Origin: Kitasatospora aureofaciens
Lineage (GTDB): Bacteria > Actinomycetota > Actinomycetes > Streptomycetales > Streptomycetaceae
Assembly (NCBI GenBank): GCA_000720845.1
Contig: JODU01000012.1
Span: forward strand, 248,001 to 312,000
DNA length: 64,000 nucleotides
Direction: 5' to 3'
The notes under the pieces are model-generated. The model had not been told where the DNA came from. It made no database searches and saw only the letters and a list, made by a program, of their open reading frames with translations. Each line of letters opens with the position of its first letter. Positions within the stretch are counted from its first letter, which is position 1. The position numbers and the translations under genes are program-made. Positions 24,762 through 32,672 of this stretch are shown here, piece by piece.

Positions 24762-26018
24762 TTGGCCAGCCCCTACCGCGCCCTGTTCGCCCTCCCCGGC
24801 ACCAAGGGCTTCTCCGCCGCGGGTTTTCTCGGCCGGATGCCGCTGTCGATGATGGGCATCGGCGTGGTGACGATGATCTCGCAGCTCACCGGGCGGTACG
24901 GACTGGCCGGGGCCCTGTCGGCCACCATCGCGCTCGCCGCCGCCGTGGCCGGACCGCAGGTCTCCCGCCTGGTGGACCGGTACGGGCAGCGCCGGGTGCT
25001 GCGCCCTGCGACGTTGGTGTCGCTGACGGCGGCGGCGGTGCTGCTGCCCGCCGCGCACTACGGGTGGCCGGACTGGGTGCTGTTCGTGGCCTGCGTCGGC
25101 ATCGGCTGTGTGCCGAGCCTCGGGGCGATGGTCCGGGCCCGCTGGGCGGCCCTGTACCGGGGCACGCCGCACCTGCACACCGCGTACTCCTTCGAGTCCG
25201 TGGTCGACGAGGTCTGCTTCATCTTCGGCCCCATCATCTCCATCGGCCTGTCCACGGCCTGGTTCCCGGAGGCCGGGCCGCTGCTCGCCGCCTGCTTCCT
25301 GGCGGCCGGCGTCTTCTGGCTGACCTCGCAGCGCGACACCGAGCCGGAACCGCACCCGCGTGAGCGCAAGGACGGCGGCACGGCGCTGCGCTCGCGCGGG
25401 CTCCAGGTCCTGGTCGGCACGTTCGCGGCCACGGGGACGATCTTCGGGGCCGTCGACGTCGTCACCGTGGCGTTCGCCGAGGAGGAGGGGCACAAGGCCG
25501 CCGCCAGCCTCGTCCTCGCCCTCTACGCGGCGGGATCGTGCACGGCGGCCATGGTCTTCGGGCTGCTGCGCTTCGCCGGACCGCCGGAACGCCGCTGGCT
25601 CCTGGGCGTGTGTGCGATGGCCGTGAGTATGATCCCCCTCCTACTGGTCGGAAACTTGCCGTTTCTGGCCGCGGCGCTGTTCGTTGCGGGTCTGTCCATC
25701 GCTCCCACGATGATCACGACGATGTCCCTCATCGAAGAGCACGTACCACGCACGCAGCTCACCGAGGGCATGACCTGGGTGAGCACCGGACTCGCGGTCG
25801 GAGTCGCCCTCGGCTCCTCCGCGGGCGGCTGGGTGATCGACGCTTCCGGGGCGCGTGCCGGATACGGGGTTCCGGCGGTGGCCGGAGCCGTCGCGGTCGC
25901 GGTCGGTTTCCTCGGGTACCGCCGGCTCAAGCGGCCGGAACCGCGTCGGGGAGGGACCGTTGAGCAGCACACGCACGGCGAGCGGCAGGACGAGCGGCCG
26001 GAACGGCACATGGCGTAA
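24762..26018 (+). CDS. MFS transporter
   Basis: 418 residues with about twelve hydrophobic helices. The first helices read GFLGRMPLSMMGIGVVTMIS and AGALSATIALAAAVAGPQVS. The MFS loop motif between TM2 and TM3 appears as RLVDRYGQRRV. The C-terminus ends in a polar tail (RQDERPERHMA). The TTG start at 24762 is supported by GGAG seven bases upstream; no ATG or GTG fits. Substrate unknown; the sequence resembles drug or small-solute exporters. The last 59 bases overlap the start of the following oxidase gene in another frame. Confidence 0.85.
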   Translation: MASPYRALFALPGTKGFSAAGFLGRMPLSMMGIGVVTMISQLTGRYGLAGALSATIALAAAVAGPQVSRLVDRYGQRRVLRPATLVSLTAAAVLLPAAHYGWPDWVLFVACVGIGCVPSLGAMVRARWAALYRGTPHLHTAYSFESVVDEVCFIFGPIISIGLSTAWFPEAGPLLAACFLAAGVFWLTSQRDTEPEPHPRERKDGGTALRSRGLQVLVGTFAATGTIFGAVDVVTVAFAEEEGHKAAASLVLALYAAGSCTAAMVFGLLRFAGPPERRWLLGVCAMAVSMIPLLLVGNLPFLAAALFVAGLSIAPTMITTMSLIEEHVPRTQLTEGMTWVSTGLAVGVALGSSAGGWVIDASGARAGYGVPAVAGAVAVAVGFLGYRRLKRPEPRRGGTVEQHTHGERQDERPERHMA

Positions 26019-27297
26019 CTGGGGCGGCAACGTCTCGTCGCGTCCCGCGCGGGAGGTCACTCCCGCCTCCGTCGACGAACTGGCCGGCGCCGTCCGCCGG
26101 GCGGCCGAGGACGGGCAGCGGGTCAAGGCGGTCGGCACCGGGCACTCGTTCACGTCGATAGCCGCGACGGACGGTGTGTTGATCCGCCCTCAACTGTTGA
26201 CGGGCATCCGCGGCATCGACCGGGACGCCATGACGGTCACGGTCGAGGCCGGCACCCCGCTCAAGAGGCTCAACATGGCGCTCGCACGTGAAGGCCTGTC
26301 GCTGACCAACATGGGCGACATCATGGAGCAGACCGTCGCCGGGGCCACCAGCACCGGCACCCACGGCACGGGCCGCGACTCGGCCTCGATCGCCGCCCAG
26401 ATACGGGGCCTGGAACTGGTCACGGCGGACGGCTCGGTGCTGACCTGCTCCGCGGACGAGAACCCCGAGGTGTTCGCCGCGGCCCGGATCGGCCTGGGGG
26501 CACTGGGCGTCGTCACCGCGATCACCTTCGCCGTGGAGCCGATCTTCCTGCTCACGGCCCGCGAGGAGCCGATGCCGTTCGACCGTGTCCTGGCCGACTT
26601 CGACGAACTGTGGTCGGAGAACGAGCACTTCGAGTTCTACTGGTTCCCGCACACCGGCAGCACCAACACCAAGCGCAACAACCGCAGCGCCGGTCCCGAG
26701 CGGCCGGTGGGCCGGTTCCAGGGCTGGCTGGACGACGAGTTCCTCTCCAACGGCCTCTTCCAGGCGGTCAACTGGGTCGGCCGAGCGGCGCCCGGCACCA
26801 TCCCGGCGATCGCCCGGGTCTCCAGCAGGGCGCTCTCCGCGCGGACGTACACGGACACTCCCTACAAGGTCTTCACATCCCCGCGCCGGGTGCGGTTCGT
26901 GGAGATGGAGTACGCCGTTCCACGCGGGGCCGTCGTCGAGGCGCTGCGCGAGTTGAGGGCGATGATCGACCGGTCACGGCTGCGGATCAGCTTCCCGGTC
27001 GAGGTGCGCACGGCCCCGGCCGACGACATCACGCTGTCCACCGCGTCGGGCCGCGACAGCGCGTACATCGCCGTGCACATGTTCCGGGGAACGCCCTACC
27101 AGGCGTACTTCACCGCCGCCGAGCGCATCTTCACGGCGCACGAGGGCCGGCCGCACTGGGGCAAGGTGCACACCCGGGACGCCGAGTACTTCTCCCGGGT
27201 GTATCCGCGCTTCGGCGAGTTCACGGCGCTGCGGGACCGTCTTGACCCGGAGCGTCTGTTCCAGAACGACTACTTGCGCCGGGTTCTGGGGCCGTAG
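25960..27297 (+). CDS. FAD-linked oxidoreductase, aldonolactone oxidase (D-arabinono-1,4-lactone oxidase) family
   Basis: 445 residues. N-terminal PCMH-type FAD domain: VKAVGTGHSFTSIAATDGV, and MGDIMEQTVAGATSTGTHGT. The C-terminal ALO domain ends with RPHWGKVHTRDAEYF, carrying the HWxK signature of L-gulono/D-arabinono-lactone oxidases, and the final DPERLFQNDYLRRVLG. Covalent-flavin histidine is not obvious, so FAD is probably non-covalent. TTG 25960 has GGGGAGGG five bases upstream and gives the expected N-terminus. It overlaps the MFS gene by 59 bases, which implies tight coupling. Substrate unproven. Confidence 0.88.
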   Translation: MSSTRTASGRTSGRNGTWRNWGGNVSSRPAREVTPASVDELAGAVRRAAEDGQRVKAVGTGHSFTSIAATDGVLIRPQLLTGIRGIDRDAMTVTVEAGTPLKRLNMALAREGLSLTNMGDIMEQTVAGATSTGTHGTGRDSASIAAQIRGLELVTADGSVLTCSADENPEVFAAARIGLGALGVVTAITFAVEPIFLLTAREEPMPFDRVLADFDELWSENEHFEFYWFPHTGSTNTKRNNRSAGPERPVGRFQGWLDDEFLSNGLFQAVNWVGRAAPGTIPAIARVSSRALSARTYTDTPYKVFTSPRRVRFVEMEYAVPRGAVVEALRELRAMIDRSRLRISFPVEVRTAPADDITLSTASGRDSAYIAVHMFRGTPYQAYFTAAERIFTAHEGRPHWGKVHTRDAEYFSRVYPRFGEFTALRDRLDPERLFQNDYLRRVLGP

Positions 27298-28141
27298 CCG
27301 AGGTGTCCGGGTCGGGGGTCCCGGTGTCACCGGCCCCGTCATCACCGGTGGCGTCCGGGGCGGGGGCCTGGCTGGACGCCGTACCGCCGTCCTCGGTGGA
27401 GCCGCCGTCGGGCGAGGTGCCGTCGCCGGTTCCGTCCGGGGTTCCGGAAGGGGTGGCGGACGGGGTGTCGTTCCCGGAACCGGAGTTCTTGGCGTCACCT
27501 GGGTCACCGGAGCCGCCCGGGTCCCGGCCGTCCCGCGTGCTCCCGGAGTCGTCGGAGTCGTCGGAGTCGCCCGGCTCCCCGGAATCGGCCGCGGACTTGT
27601 TGTGCCCCGTGAAGGCGCTGCCGACGGTGGTGCTGTGGCCGCCGCTCAGGTTCTGGCCGGAGGCGACCTCGTAGACGGTGATCCCGGCCATGGTGACGCC
27701 GAAGACGAGGGCCGCCGCGACCAACGGGCGGCGCCAGCCCCTGGTCCGCGCGCGGTAGACGGTGCCTGCGGTGAACTCGCCCGAAGCCGAAGCCGCACCC
27801 GACGCCGCCGCGGGAACCGAACCGGAGGCGGAGGCGGAGGCCCCGGTGAGCGTGGCCGGCACCGACGCGGTCGGCACGCCGGCGACGGTGCGCTTCACCC
27901 GGATCTGCTCCCCGGTGCGCTTGAAGAAGTGCTGGAGCACCGAGCCCCCGCAGGTGGCGACGACGCTGATCAGACCGGCACCGGCGATCGTGCCGTAGAC
28001 ACCGAAGGAGGAGGCGAGTTTGGCGGCCACCACCGCGGCCAGGGCGCTGCCCGCGACCTGGGGCACGCTCAGGTCGATTCGCCTGGACTCCCCCTTCGAA
28101 CCCACGTCCGCCTCACCCGTGCCCTCGGACCTTTCACGCAT
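27221..28141 (-). CDS. membrane-anchored protein with Ser/Gly/Asp-rich extracytoplasmic tail
   Basis: 306 residues. The cytoplasmic side includes VPQVAGSALAAVVAAKLASS, a hydrophobic pair (about 28-65), then KRTGEQIRVKRTV. A second membrane helix (RRPLVAAALVFGVTMAGITV) is followed by about 130 residues of low-complexity Ser/Gly/Asp/Pro (for example DSDDSDDSGS), probably outside the cell. No enzymatic motif. The last 77 bases overlap the 3' end of the aldonolactone oxidase on the other strand. AAGGTCC lies before the ATG. Function unknown. Confidence 0.75.
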   Translation of the reverse strand: MRERSEGTGEADVGSKGESRRIDLSVPQVAGSALAAVVAAKLASSFGVYGTIAGAGLISVVATCGGSVLQHFFKRTGEQIRVKRTVAGVPTASVPATLTGASASASGSVPAAASGAASASGEFTAGTVYRARTRGWRRPLVAAALVFGVTMAGITVYEVASGQNLSGGHSTTVGSAFTGHNKSAADSGEPGDSDDSDDSGSTRDGRDPGGSGDPGDAKNSGSGNDTPSATPSGTPDGTGDGTSPDGGSTEDGGTASSQAPAPDATGDDGAGDTGTPDPDTSATAPEPGASSRSGTDAPGQDGPAAP

Positions 28142-28613
28142 TGTCGGACCTTGCCTGCCTTTCCCGTACGGGATCGATCAACTGCACGAGAAAGGGACGT
28201 GCGGCCGAAACCATTAGTTCCGTTTCTGGTGATTGCGTGAAGTACGCCACGTCCAAGATCGCGGAAATCGCACCGGGGACGGCCGAGCGTCACCTCTTGC
28301 CAGAAGTTGGGCGGCGTGCCAATCCACGCACGTGGCCCGAATGGAGTACTGTTGCGAGCCCTGGAGCTGGTCTCCCGAGCGGGGGTCCGGCACCTTGAAG
28401 GACCGCCGGGAGGGGGCTAGTTGCACAGGGTGACCGAGTTGGTCACTTAGCGTTGCGAATAGGTAACCGTGCCATAACGGCGATCCAGGGCCCGTGCCCG
28501 ACACGCCGGGCAACTCGGCAAGGTTGTGGCAGGCTGCACCCGGGCAGGCCACACTCGACAGAGCGGAAGCAGCGACGCACGTGACGTCGGCAGGCACCAC
28601 CCGGGAGGTCCCC
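28142..28613. other. promoter region of sepH and of the Ser-rich membrane protein
   Basis: 472 bp, divergent, no credible gene. Contains an inverted repeat at 28430-28446 (listed separately). ORFs crossing it lack a ribosome binding site and coding character. Confidence 0.5.
28430..28446. promoter_or_regulatory. inverted repeat upstream of sepH
   Basis: GTGACCGAGTTGGTCAC: six-base arms (GTGACC/GGTCAC) around five bases, about 170 bp before the sepH start. It could be a regulator-binding site; no regulator can be named. Confidence 0.35.
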
Positions 28614-29672
28614 ATGCCCGAACTGCGTGTCGTGGCCGTCTCGAATGACGGCACACGGCTGGTGCTGAAGGCTGCGGACAGCACGGAGTACACGCTTCCG
28701 ATCGACGAGCGGCTCCGGGCCGCCGTGCGCGGCGACCGTCCCCGCCTCGGCCAGATCGAGATCGAGGTGGAGAGCCATCTCCGCCCCCGCGACATCCAGG
28801 CGCGCATACGTGCCGGCGCGACCGCGGAAGAGGTCGCCCAGATGGCCGGCATCCCCGTCGATCGCGTACGGCGCTTCGAGGGCCCCGTGCTGGCCGAGCG
28901 CGCCTTCATGGCGGAGCGGGCTCGCAAGACCCCCGTCCGCCGTCCCGGCGAGAACTCCGGTCCGCCCCTCGGCGAGGCCGTCCAGGAGCGGCTGCTGCTG
29001 CGCGGCGCCGACAAGGACACCGTCCAGTGGGACTCCTGGCGCCGCGACGACGGCACCTGGGAAGTGCTGCTGGTCTACCTGGTCGCGGGTGAACCGCACT
29101 CGGCGAGCTGGACGTACGACCCGCCCCGGCGGCTCGTCCAGGCCGTGGACGCGGAGGCACGCGCGCTGATCGGCGAGTCCGACGACCTCGCCGCGCCCGA
29201 GCCGAGCTTCCCGTTCGTGCCGCGCATCGCCCGGCTGCCGCGCGACCGGCCGCTGGACCGCACCCTCGACCGGGAACAGCGGGAGCGGCCGAGCCTGCCC
29301 CCGCCGCCGTCCGAGCCGGCCGACGACACCGCGGCCACCGCCTCGTCCGAACGCGAACGCGACTCGCTCACCAGCCTGCTGGAGGCCGTACCGAGCTTCC
29401 GCGGCGACCTGGTGGTTCCCGAGCGCGCTCCGGAACCGGTGGAGGAGCCCGTCGAGGTGCCCGAGGTGGAGGAGCCTCCCGCCCCCGCGGCGTCGGCCGG
29501 TTCGGCCTACGCCGACGTGCTCATGCCGCGCTCGGTGGCCAGCCACCGCGACCGCCTGACCGGTTCCACCGACCGTCAGGCCGAGGCGGACGGCGTCCGG
29601 CCGGGCCGCCGCGCGGCGGTGCCAAGCTGGGATGAGATCGTGTTCGGCACGCGGCGCAAGAAGCAGGAGTAG
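28614..29672 (+). CDS. sepH: cell-division protein SepH
   Basis: 352 residues. The N-terminal DUF3071 domain begins MPELRVVAVSNDGTRLVLKA and includes a helix-turn-helix-like segment RAGATAEEVAQMAGIPVDRV. The middle and C-terminal parts are Pro/Glu-rich and disordered, ending in PSWDEIVFGTRRKKQE, the conserved C-terminal motif. In Streptomyces SepH binds FtsZ and promotes its assembly at sporulation septa and cross-walls. GGGAGG lies six bases before ATG 28614; upstream in-frame starts lack one. Monocistronic, followed by a long terminator hairpin. Confidence 0.92.
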   Translation: MPELRVVAVSNDGTRLVLKAADSTEYTLPIDERLRAAVRGDRPRLGQIEIEVESHLRPRDIQARIRAGATAEEVAQMAGIPVDRVRRFEGPVLAERAFMAERARKTPVRRPGENSGPPLGEAVQERLLLRGADKDTVQWDSWRRDDGTWEVLLVYLVAGEPHSASWTYDPPRRLVQAVDAEARALIGESDDLAAPEPSFPFVPRIARLPRDRPLDRTLDREQRERPSLPPPPSEPADDTAATASSERERDSLTSLLEAVPSFRGDLVVPERAPEPVEEPVEVPEVEEPPAPAASAGSAYADVLMPRSVASHRDRLTGSTDRQAEADGVRPGRRAAVPSWDEIVFGTRRKKQE

Positions 29673-29690
29673 CCGAGCCTCGCCGAAGTG

Positions 29691-29744
29691 ACGTGACGAG
29701 GGCGGGGCCGCACCCGGGTGGGTGCGGCCCCGCCCTCGTCACGT
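29691..29744. terminator. very long perfect terminator hairpin after sepH
   Basis: A 25-bp perfect stem (29691-29715 with 29720-29744; arms begin ACGTGACGAGGGCGGGGCC) and a GGGT loop, 18 bp after the sepH stop. It may also stop transcription arriving from the rhodanese gene. Confidence 0.85.
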
Positions 29745-29967
29745 CGGCCCACGGTGGGTCCGGCCCGCGGCACGGCCCGCCCCGGGAACGGCCCGCGTGC
29801 GGCGATGCCCCGGCGAGGGTGCGGGCCGGTCCTCGCCACCGCACCGGCCCTGCTCGCGGGCGCGGCCCTCTTGCGGGGCCGCCCTTCGCACACAGGGCGG
29901 CCTTTCAGCACGGCGGCGCGGGCCAACCCGTGCGAGGCCGCCACCCGCGCCCGGCGCGGCGCCCTGT

Positions 29968-30042
29968 TGCGGGACGGGCCCCACGCGGCGCGCTACTGCG
30001 GGACGGGCCCCACGCGGCGCGCTACTGCGGGTCGGGCCCCAC
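29968..30042. repeat. 29-bp tandem repeat duplicating the rhodanese 3' end
   Basis: Two identical 29-bp copies (29968-29996 and 29997-30025) plus a third, partial, diverged copy from 30026. The unit begins TGCGGGACGGGCCCCACGCG and ends GGCGCGCTAC. On the minus strand each copy carries the last codons and stop of the rhodanese gene (G-P-x-P-Q-stop). So the gene's terminal codons have been duplicated downstream of the real stop. The rest of 29745-29967 holds no recognisable gene. Confidence 0.85.
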
Positions 30043-30873
30043 CGCGACCGGCCGGGCCGGGTCCGAGGACCACTCGGACCACGAACCCACGTACAACGCC
30101 GCCGGAATCCCCGCCACGGCCAGCGCGAGCACCTCGTGGGCAGCCGACACGCCCGAGCCGCAGTACACACCGACCGCGCCGTCCTCCGTGGCGCCCAGCG
30201 CCTTGAAGCGTGCCCGGAGTTCCTCGGCGGGCAGGAAGCGCCCGTCCGGGGCCACGTTGTCGGCCGTCGGCGCGGACACGGCGCCCGGGATGTGGCCGCC
30301 GACCGGATCGATCGGCTCGACCTCGCCCCGGTAACGCTCCCCCGCGCGGGCGTCGAACAGCACACCGGACCGGGCCAGCGCGGCGGCCCCGTCCGCGTCC
30401 AGCAGCCCCGGCGCGTCCGGCGACGGCGTGAAGTCGCCCTCCGCGGGCGTCGGGACGTCCGTCGACAGCGGCGCCTCCCAGGCCGGCAATCCGCCGTCGA
30501 GGACCCGCACGTTCGGGTGACCCGTCCAGCGCAGCAGCCACCAGGCGCGGGCCGCCGCCCACCCCTGCCCGCCGTCGTAGACGACGACCGGCCGCTCCCG
30601 CGACACGCCCGCCCGGCGCATCGCCGCACCGAACTCCCCGACGTCGGGCAGCGGGTGCCGACCGTTCACACCGGGCGCGGAGGCCAGCTCCCGGTCCAGG
30701 TCGACATAGACGGCGCCGGGAAGGTGCCCGGCCGCGTACTCGGCGCGGCCGTCGAACGGCGGGGCCCCGGCCGCCTTCGCCGTGCTCAGTTGCCAGCGGA
30801 CGTCGAGCAGAACGGGCGGGCTGGCGCCGGCCAGTTCGTCGGCGAGTCCGGATGCGGAGATGATGGCGTTCAT
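30022..30873 (-). CDS. sulfurtransferase (two-domain rhodanese / 3-mercaptopyruvate type)
   Basis: 283 residues, two rhodanese domains in tandem. The N-terminal non-catalytic domain includes LLDVRWQLS, HLPGAVYVDLDRELA and VVVYDGGQGWAAARAWWLLR. The C-terminal domain includes LFDARAGERYRGEVEPIDPV, GHIPGAV and the active-site loop VYCGSGVSAAH with Cys238. The CGSGVSA loop suits thiosulfate or 3-mercaptopyruvate as sulfur donor. GGATGGGG lies just before the ATG. The gene's last codons are part of the 29-bp tandem repeat. Divergent from the VOC protein gene. Confidence 0.9.
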   Translation of the reverse strand: MNAIISASGLADELAGASPPVLLDVRWQLSTAKAAGAPPFDGRAEYAAGHLPGAVYVDLDRELASAPGVNGRHPLPDVGEFGAAMRRAGVSRERPVVVYDGGQGWAAARAWWLLRWTGHPNVRVLDGGLPAWEAPLSTDVPTPAEGDFTPSPDAPGLLDADGAAALARSGVLFDARAGERYRGEVEPIDPVGGHIPGAVSAPTADNVAPDGRFLPAEELRARFKALGATEDGAVGVYCGSGVSAAHEVLALAVAGIPAALYVGSWSEWSSDPARPVAVGPDPQ

Positions 30874-31126
30874 GGCCCCATCCTGGCGTACCGAGTGGCC
30901 GAGGCGTCGATGTCGGGCTACTCTGCCCGCCGGACAGTACCGATCACGAGGCGTACCGGTTCGGGCACATGCTGTACTGCCCGGGCCTGCGGACTGCCCC
31001 ACGAGCGACACCACGCCCGAAGCTCGCACCGAAGCACGCGCCGGAACCCGGCGCCGGTATCGGTGCCGGGGCCCGTCGGAGCGGAAGCGGACGCACGGCC
31101 CACGGAGGGCCGAGAAGAGGGTGACG

Positions 31127-31930
31127 ATGACCGACGCACGGGGATCGGACAGCCGGATCGGCGAGACGAACGCCCGGCGCGCGCCCGGCACACCCTGCTG
31201 GGTGAGTCTGATGGTGCACGGACCGGCCGCCATCCACGACTTCTACGGCGCCCTGTTCGGCTGGGAGTTCCGGCCCGGCCCCCAGCAACTGGGCCCCTAC
31301 GCGCGGGCCCTGCTCGACGGGCGGGAGGTGGCCGGCATCGGGCAGCTGCCCCCGGACCGGCAACTGCCCACCGCATGGACGCCCTACTTCGCCTCCGACG
31401 ACGTCAACGTGACGGCCGAAACGGTGCGCCTGTGCGGTGGCACGGTCGGCGTCGGCCCCCTGGACGCGGGCGAGGCAGGCCGCATGGCCCTCGGCTCCGA
31501 CCCCACCGGTGCCGTCTTCGGCGTCTGGCAGGCTGCCGCGCACCTGGGCACGGCCATCGCCGGAGTCCCCGGCACACCGGCGTGGAACGAGCTGCTGACG
31601 TACGAGACGGCGGGCGTCGCCAAGTTCTACGAGACCGTCTTCGGCTTCGAACTGGTCCCGGAGCCCTCCACCGGCCGCGACTACGTCACCCTGTGCCTCG
31701 GCGGCCGCCCCGTCGCCGGCATCCACGGCGTCGGCGACGCCCTGCCGCGCGAGCGGGGGCCGCACTGGGTGACGTACTTCGAAGTGGCCGACACGGACGA
31801 GTCCGTGGCACGCCTCGTCGATCTGGGCGGGCACGTCCTCACCCCGGCCCACGACACGCCCCACGGCCGGGCGGCGACGGTGGCGGATCCGGAGGGGGCG
31901 CGGTTCACGCTGCTGCGCGGCGAACGGTGA
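31127..31930 (+). CDS. VOC (glyoxalase/bleomycin-resistance-like) family protein, two modules
   Basis: 267 residues in two vicinal-oxygen-chelate halves: GTPCWVSLMVHGPAAIHDFY ... DPTGAVFGVWQ and GTPAWNELLTYETAGVAKFY ... DPEGARFTLLR. Each half has the beta-alpha-beta-beta-beta signature starts and the terminal D-P-x-G-A-x-F motif. Substrate cannot be inferred; relatives with the SLMVHD/DFYGALFGWEF opening are common uncharacterised Streptomyces hydroxylase- or glyoxalase-like proteins. ATG 31127 has AGAGGG seven bases upstream. It converges on tdk. Confidence 0.85.
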   Translation: MTDARGSDSRIGETNARRAPGTPCWVSLMVHGPAAIHDFYGALFGWEFRPGPQQLGPYARALLDGREVAGIGQLPPDRQLPTAWTPYFASDDVNVTAETVRLCGGTVGVGPLDAGEAGRMALGSDPTGAVFGVWQAAAHLGTAIAGVPGTPAWNELLTYETAGVAKFYETVFGFELVPEPSTGRDYVTLCLGGRPVAGIHGVGDALPRERGPHWVTYFEVADTDESVARLVDLGGHVLTPAHDTPHGRAATVADPEGARFTLLRGER

Positions 31931-31978
31931 GCAGGACGGGCCGGGGCGACACTCCACCCGAGGGTCGTACCGCCCAGG

Positions 31979-32629
31979 TCAGTCGGCGGTGACCGGCAGG
32001 ACGTCCGGCGACAGCGCCGCCGCCCCCGACGTCGCGCTCGTCATCCGTCTGCGGTGGTGGCGGCGGCACAGCACCTCGTAGCCGATCTCGTCCGGAGAGT
32101 GGGCGACGTCACCGACGACCACCTGGGCGCCCTCGACGACCATGACGCCGCCGACGGTGCGGGCGTTGTGCGTGGCGCGGGCGCCGCACCAGCACAGGGC
32201 CTCGACCTGGAGCACCTCGACGCGGTCGGCGAGTTCCACCAGCCGCTGGGAGCCGGGGAAGAGCTTGGAGCGGAAGTCGGTGGTGATGCCGAAGGCGTAC
32301 ACGTCGACCTCGAGGTCGTCGACCACGCGCGCGAGTTGGTCGATCTGGTCCGGCGCGAGGAACTGCGCCTCGTCCGCGATCACGTAGTCCACCCGGCCGC
32401 CCTGCGAGAGGTGGTCGACGACGTGGGCGTACAGGTCCTGGCCGTCCGCGACCTCGACAGCGTCGGTGACGAGACCGAGGCGGGAGGAGAGCTTGCCCTC
32501 GCCCGCGCGGTCGTCGCGGGTGAAGATCATGCCTGCCAGTCCGCGCGCCGAGCGGTTGTGCTCGATCTGGAGAGCCAGTGTCGACTTCCCGCAGTCCATC
32601 GTTCCGGAGAAGAACACCAGCTCGGGCAT
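31979..32629 (-). CDS. tdk: thymidine kinase, type II
   Basis: 216 residues. It phosphorylates thymidine to dTMP in nucleotide salvage. P-loop GTMDCGKST (9-17), Walker B region YVIADEAQFL, the lasso region FGITTDFRSKLFPGSQRL, and structural zinc ligands as CWCGA and CRRHH. The length and motifs fit the TK1-like (type II) family. It lies 43 bp downstream of the phosphodiesterase-like gene and may be the last gene of the DUF5998-phosphodiesterase-tdk operon. Confidence 0.94.
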   Translation of the reverse strand: MPELVFFSGTMDCGKSTLALQIEHNRSARGLAGMIFTRDDRAGEGKLSSRLGLVTDAVEVADGQDLYAHVVDHLSQGGRVDYVIADEAQFLAPDQIDQLARVVDDLEVDVYAFGITTDFRSKLFPGSQRLVELADRVEVLQVEALCWCGARATHNARTVGGVMVVEGAQVVVGDVAHSPDEIGYEVLCRRHHRRRMTSATSGAAALSPDVLPVTAD

Positions 32630-32672
32630 GAGGGGTTGGGCACCTTTCGGCGGAGGAGGGGCTTGCGGAGGG

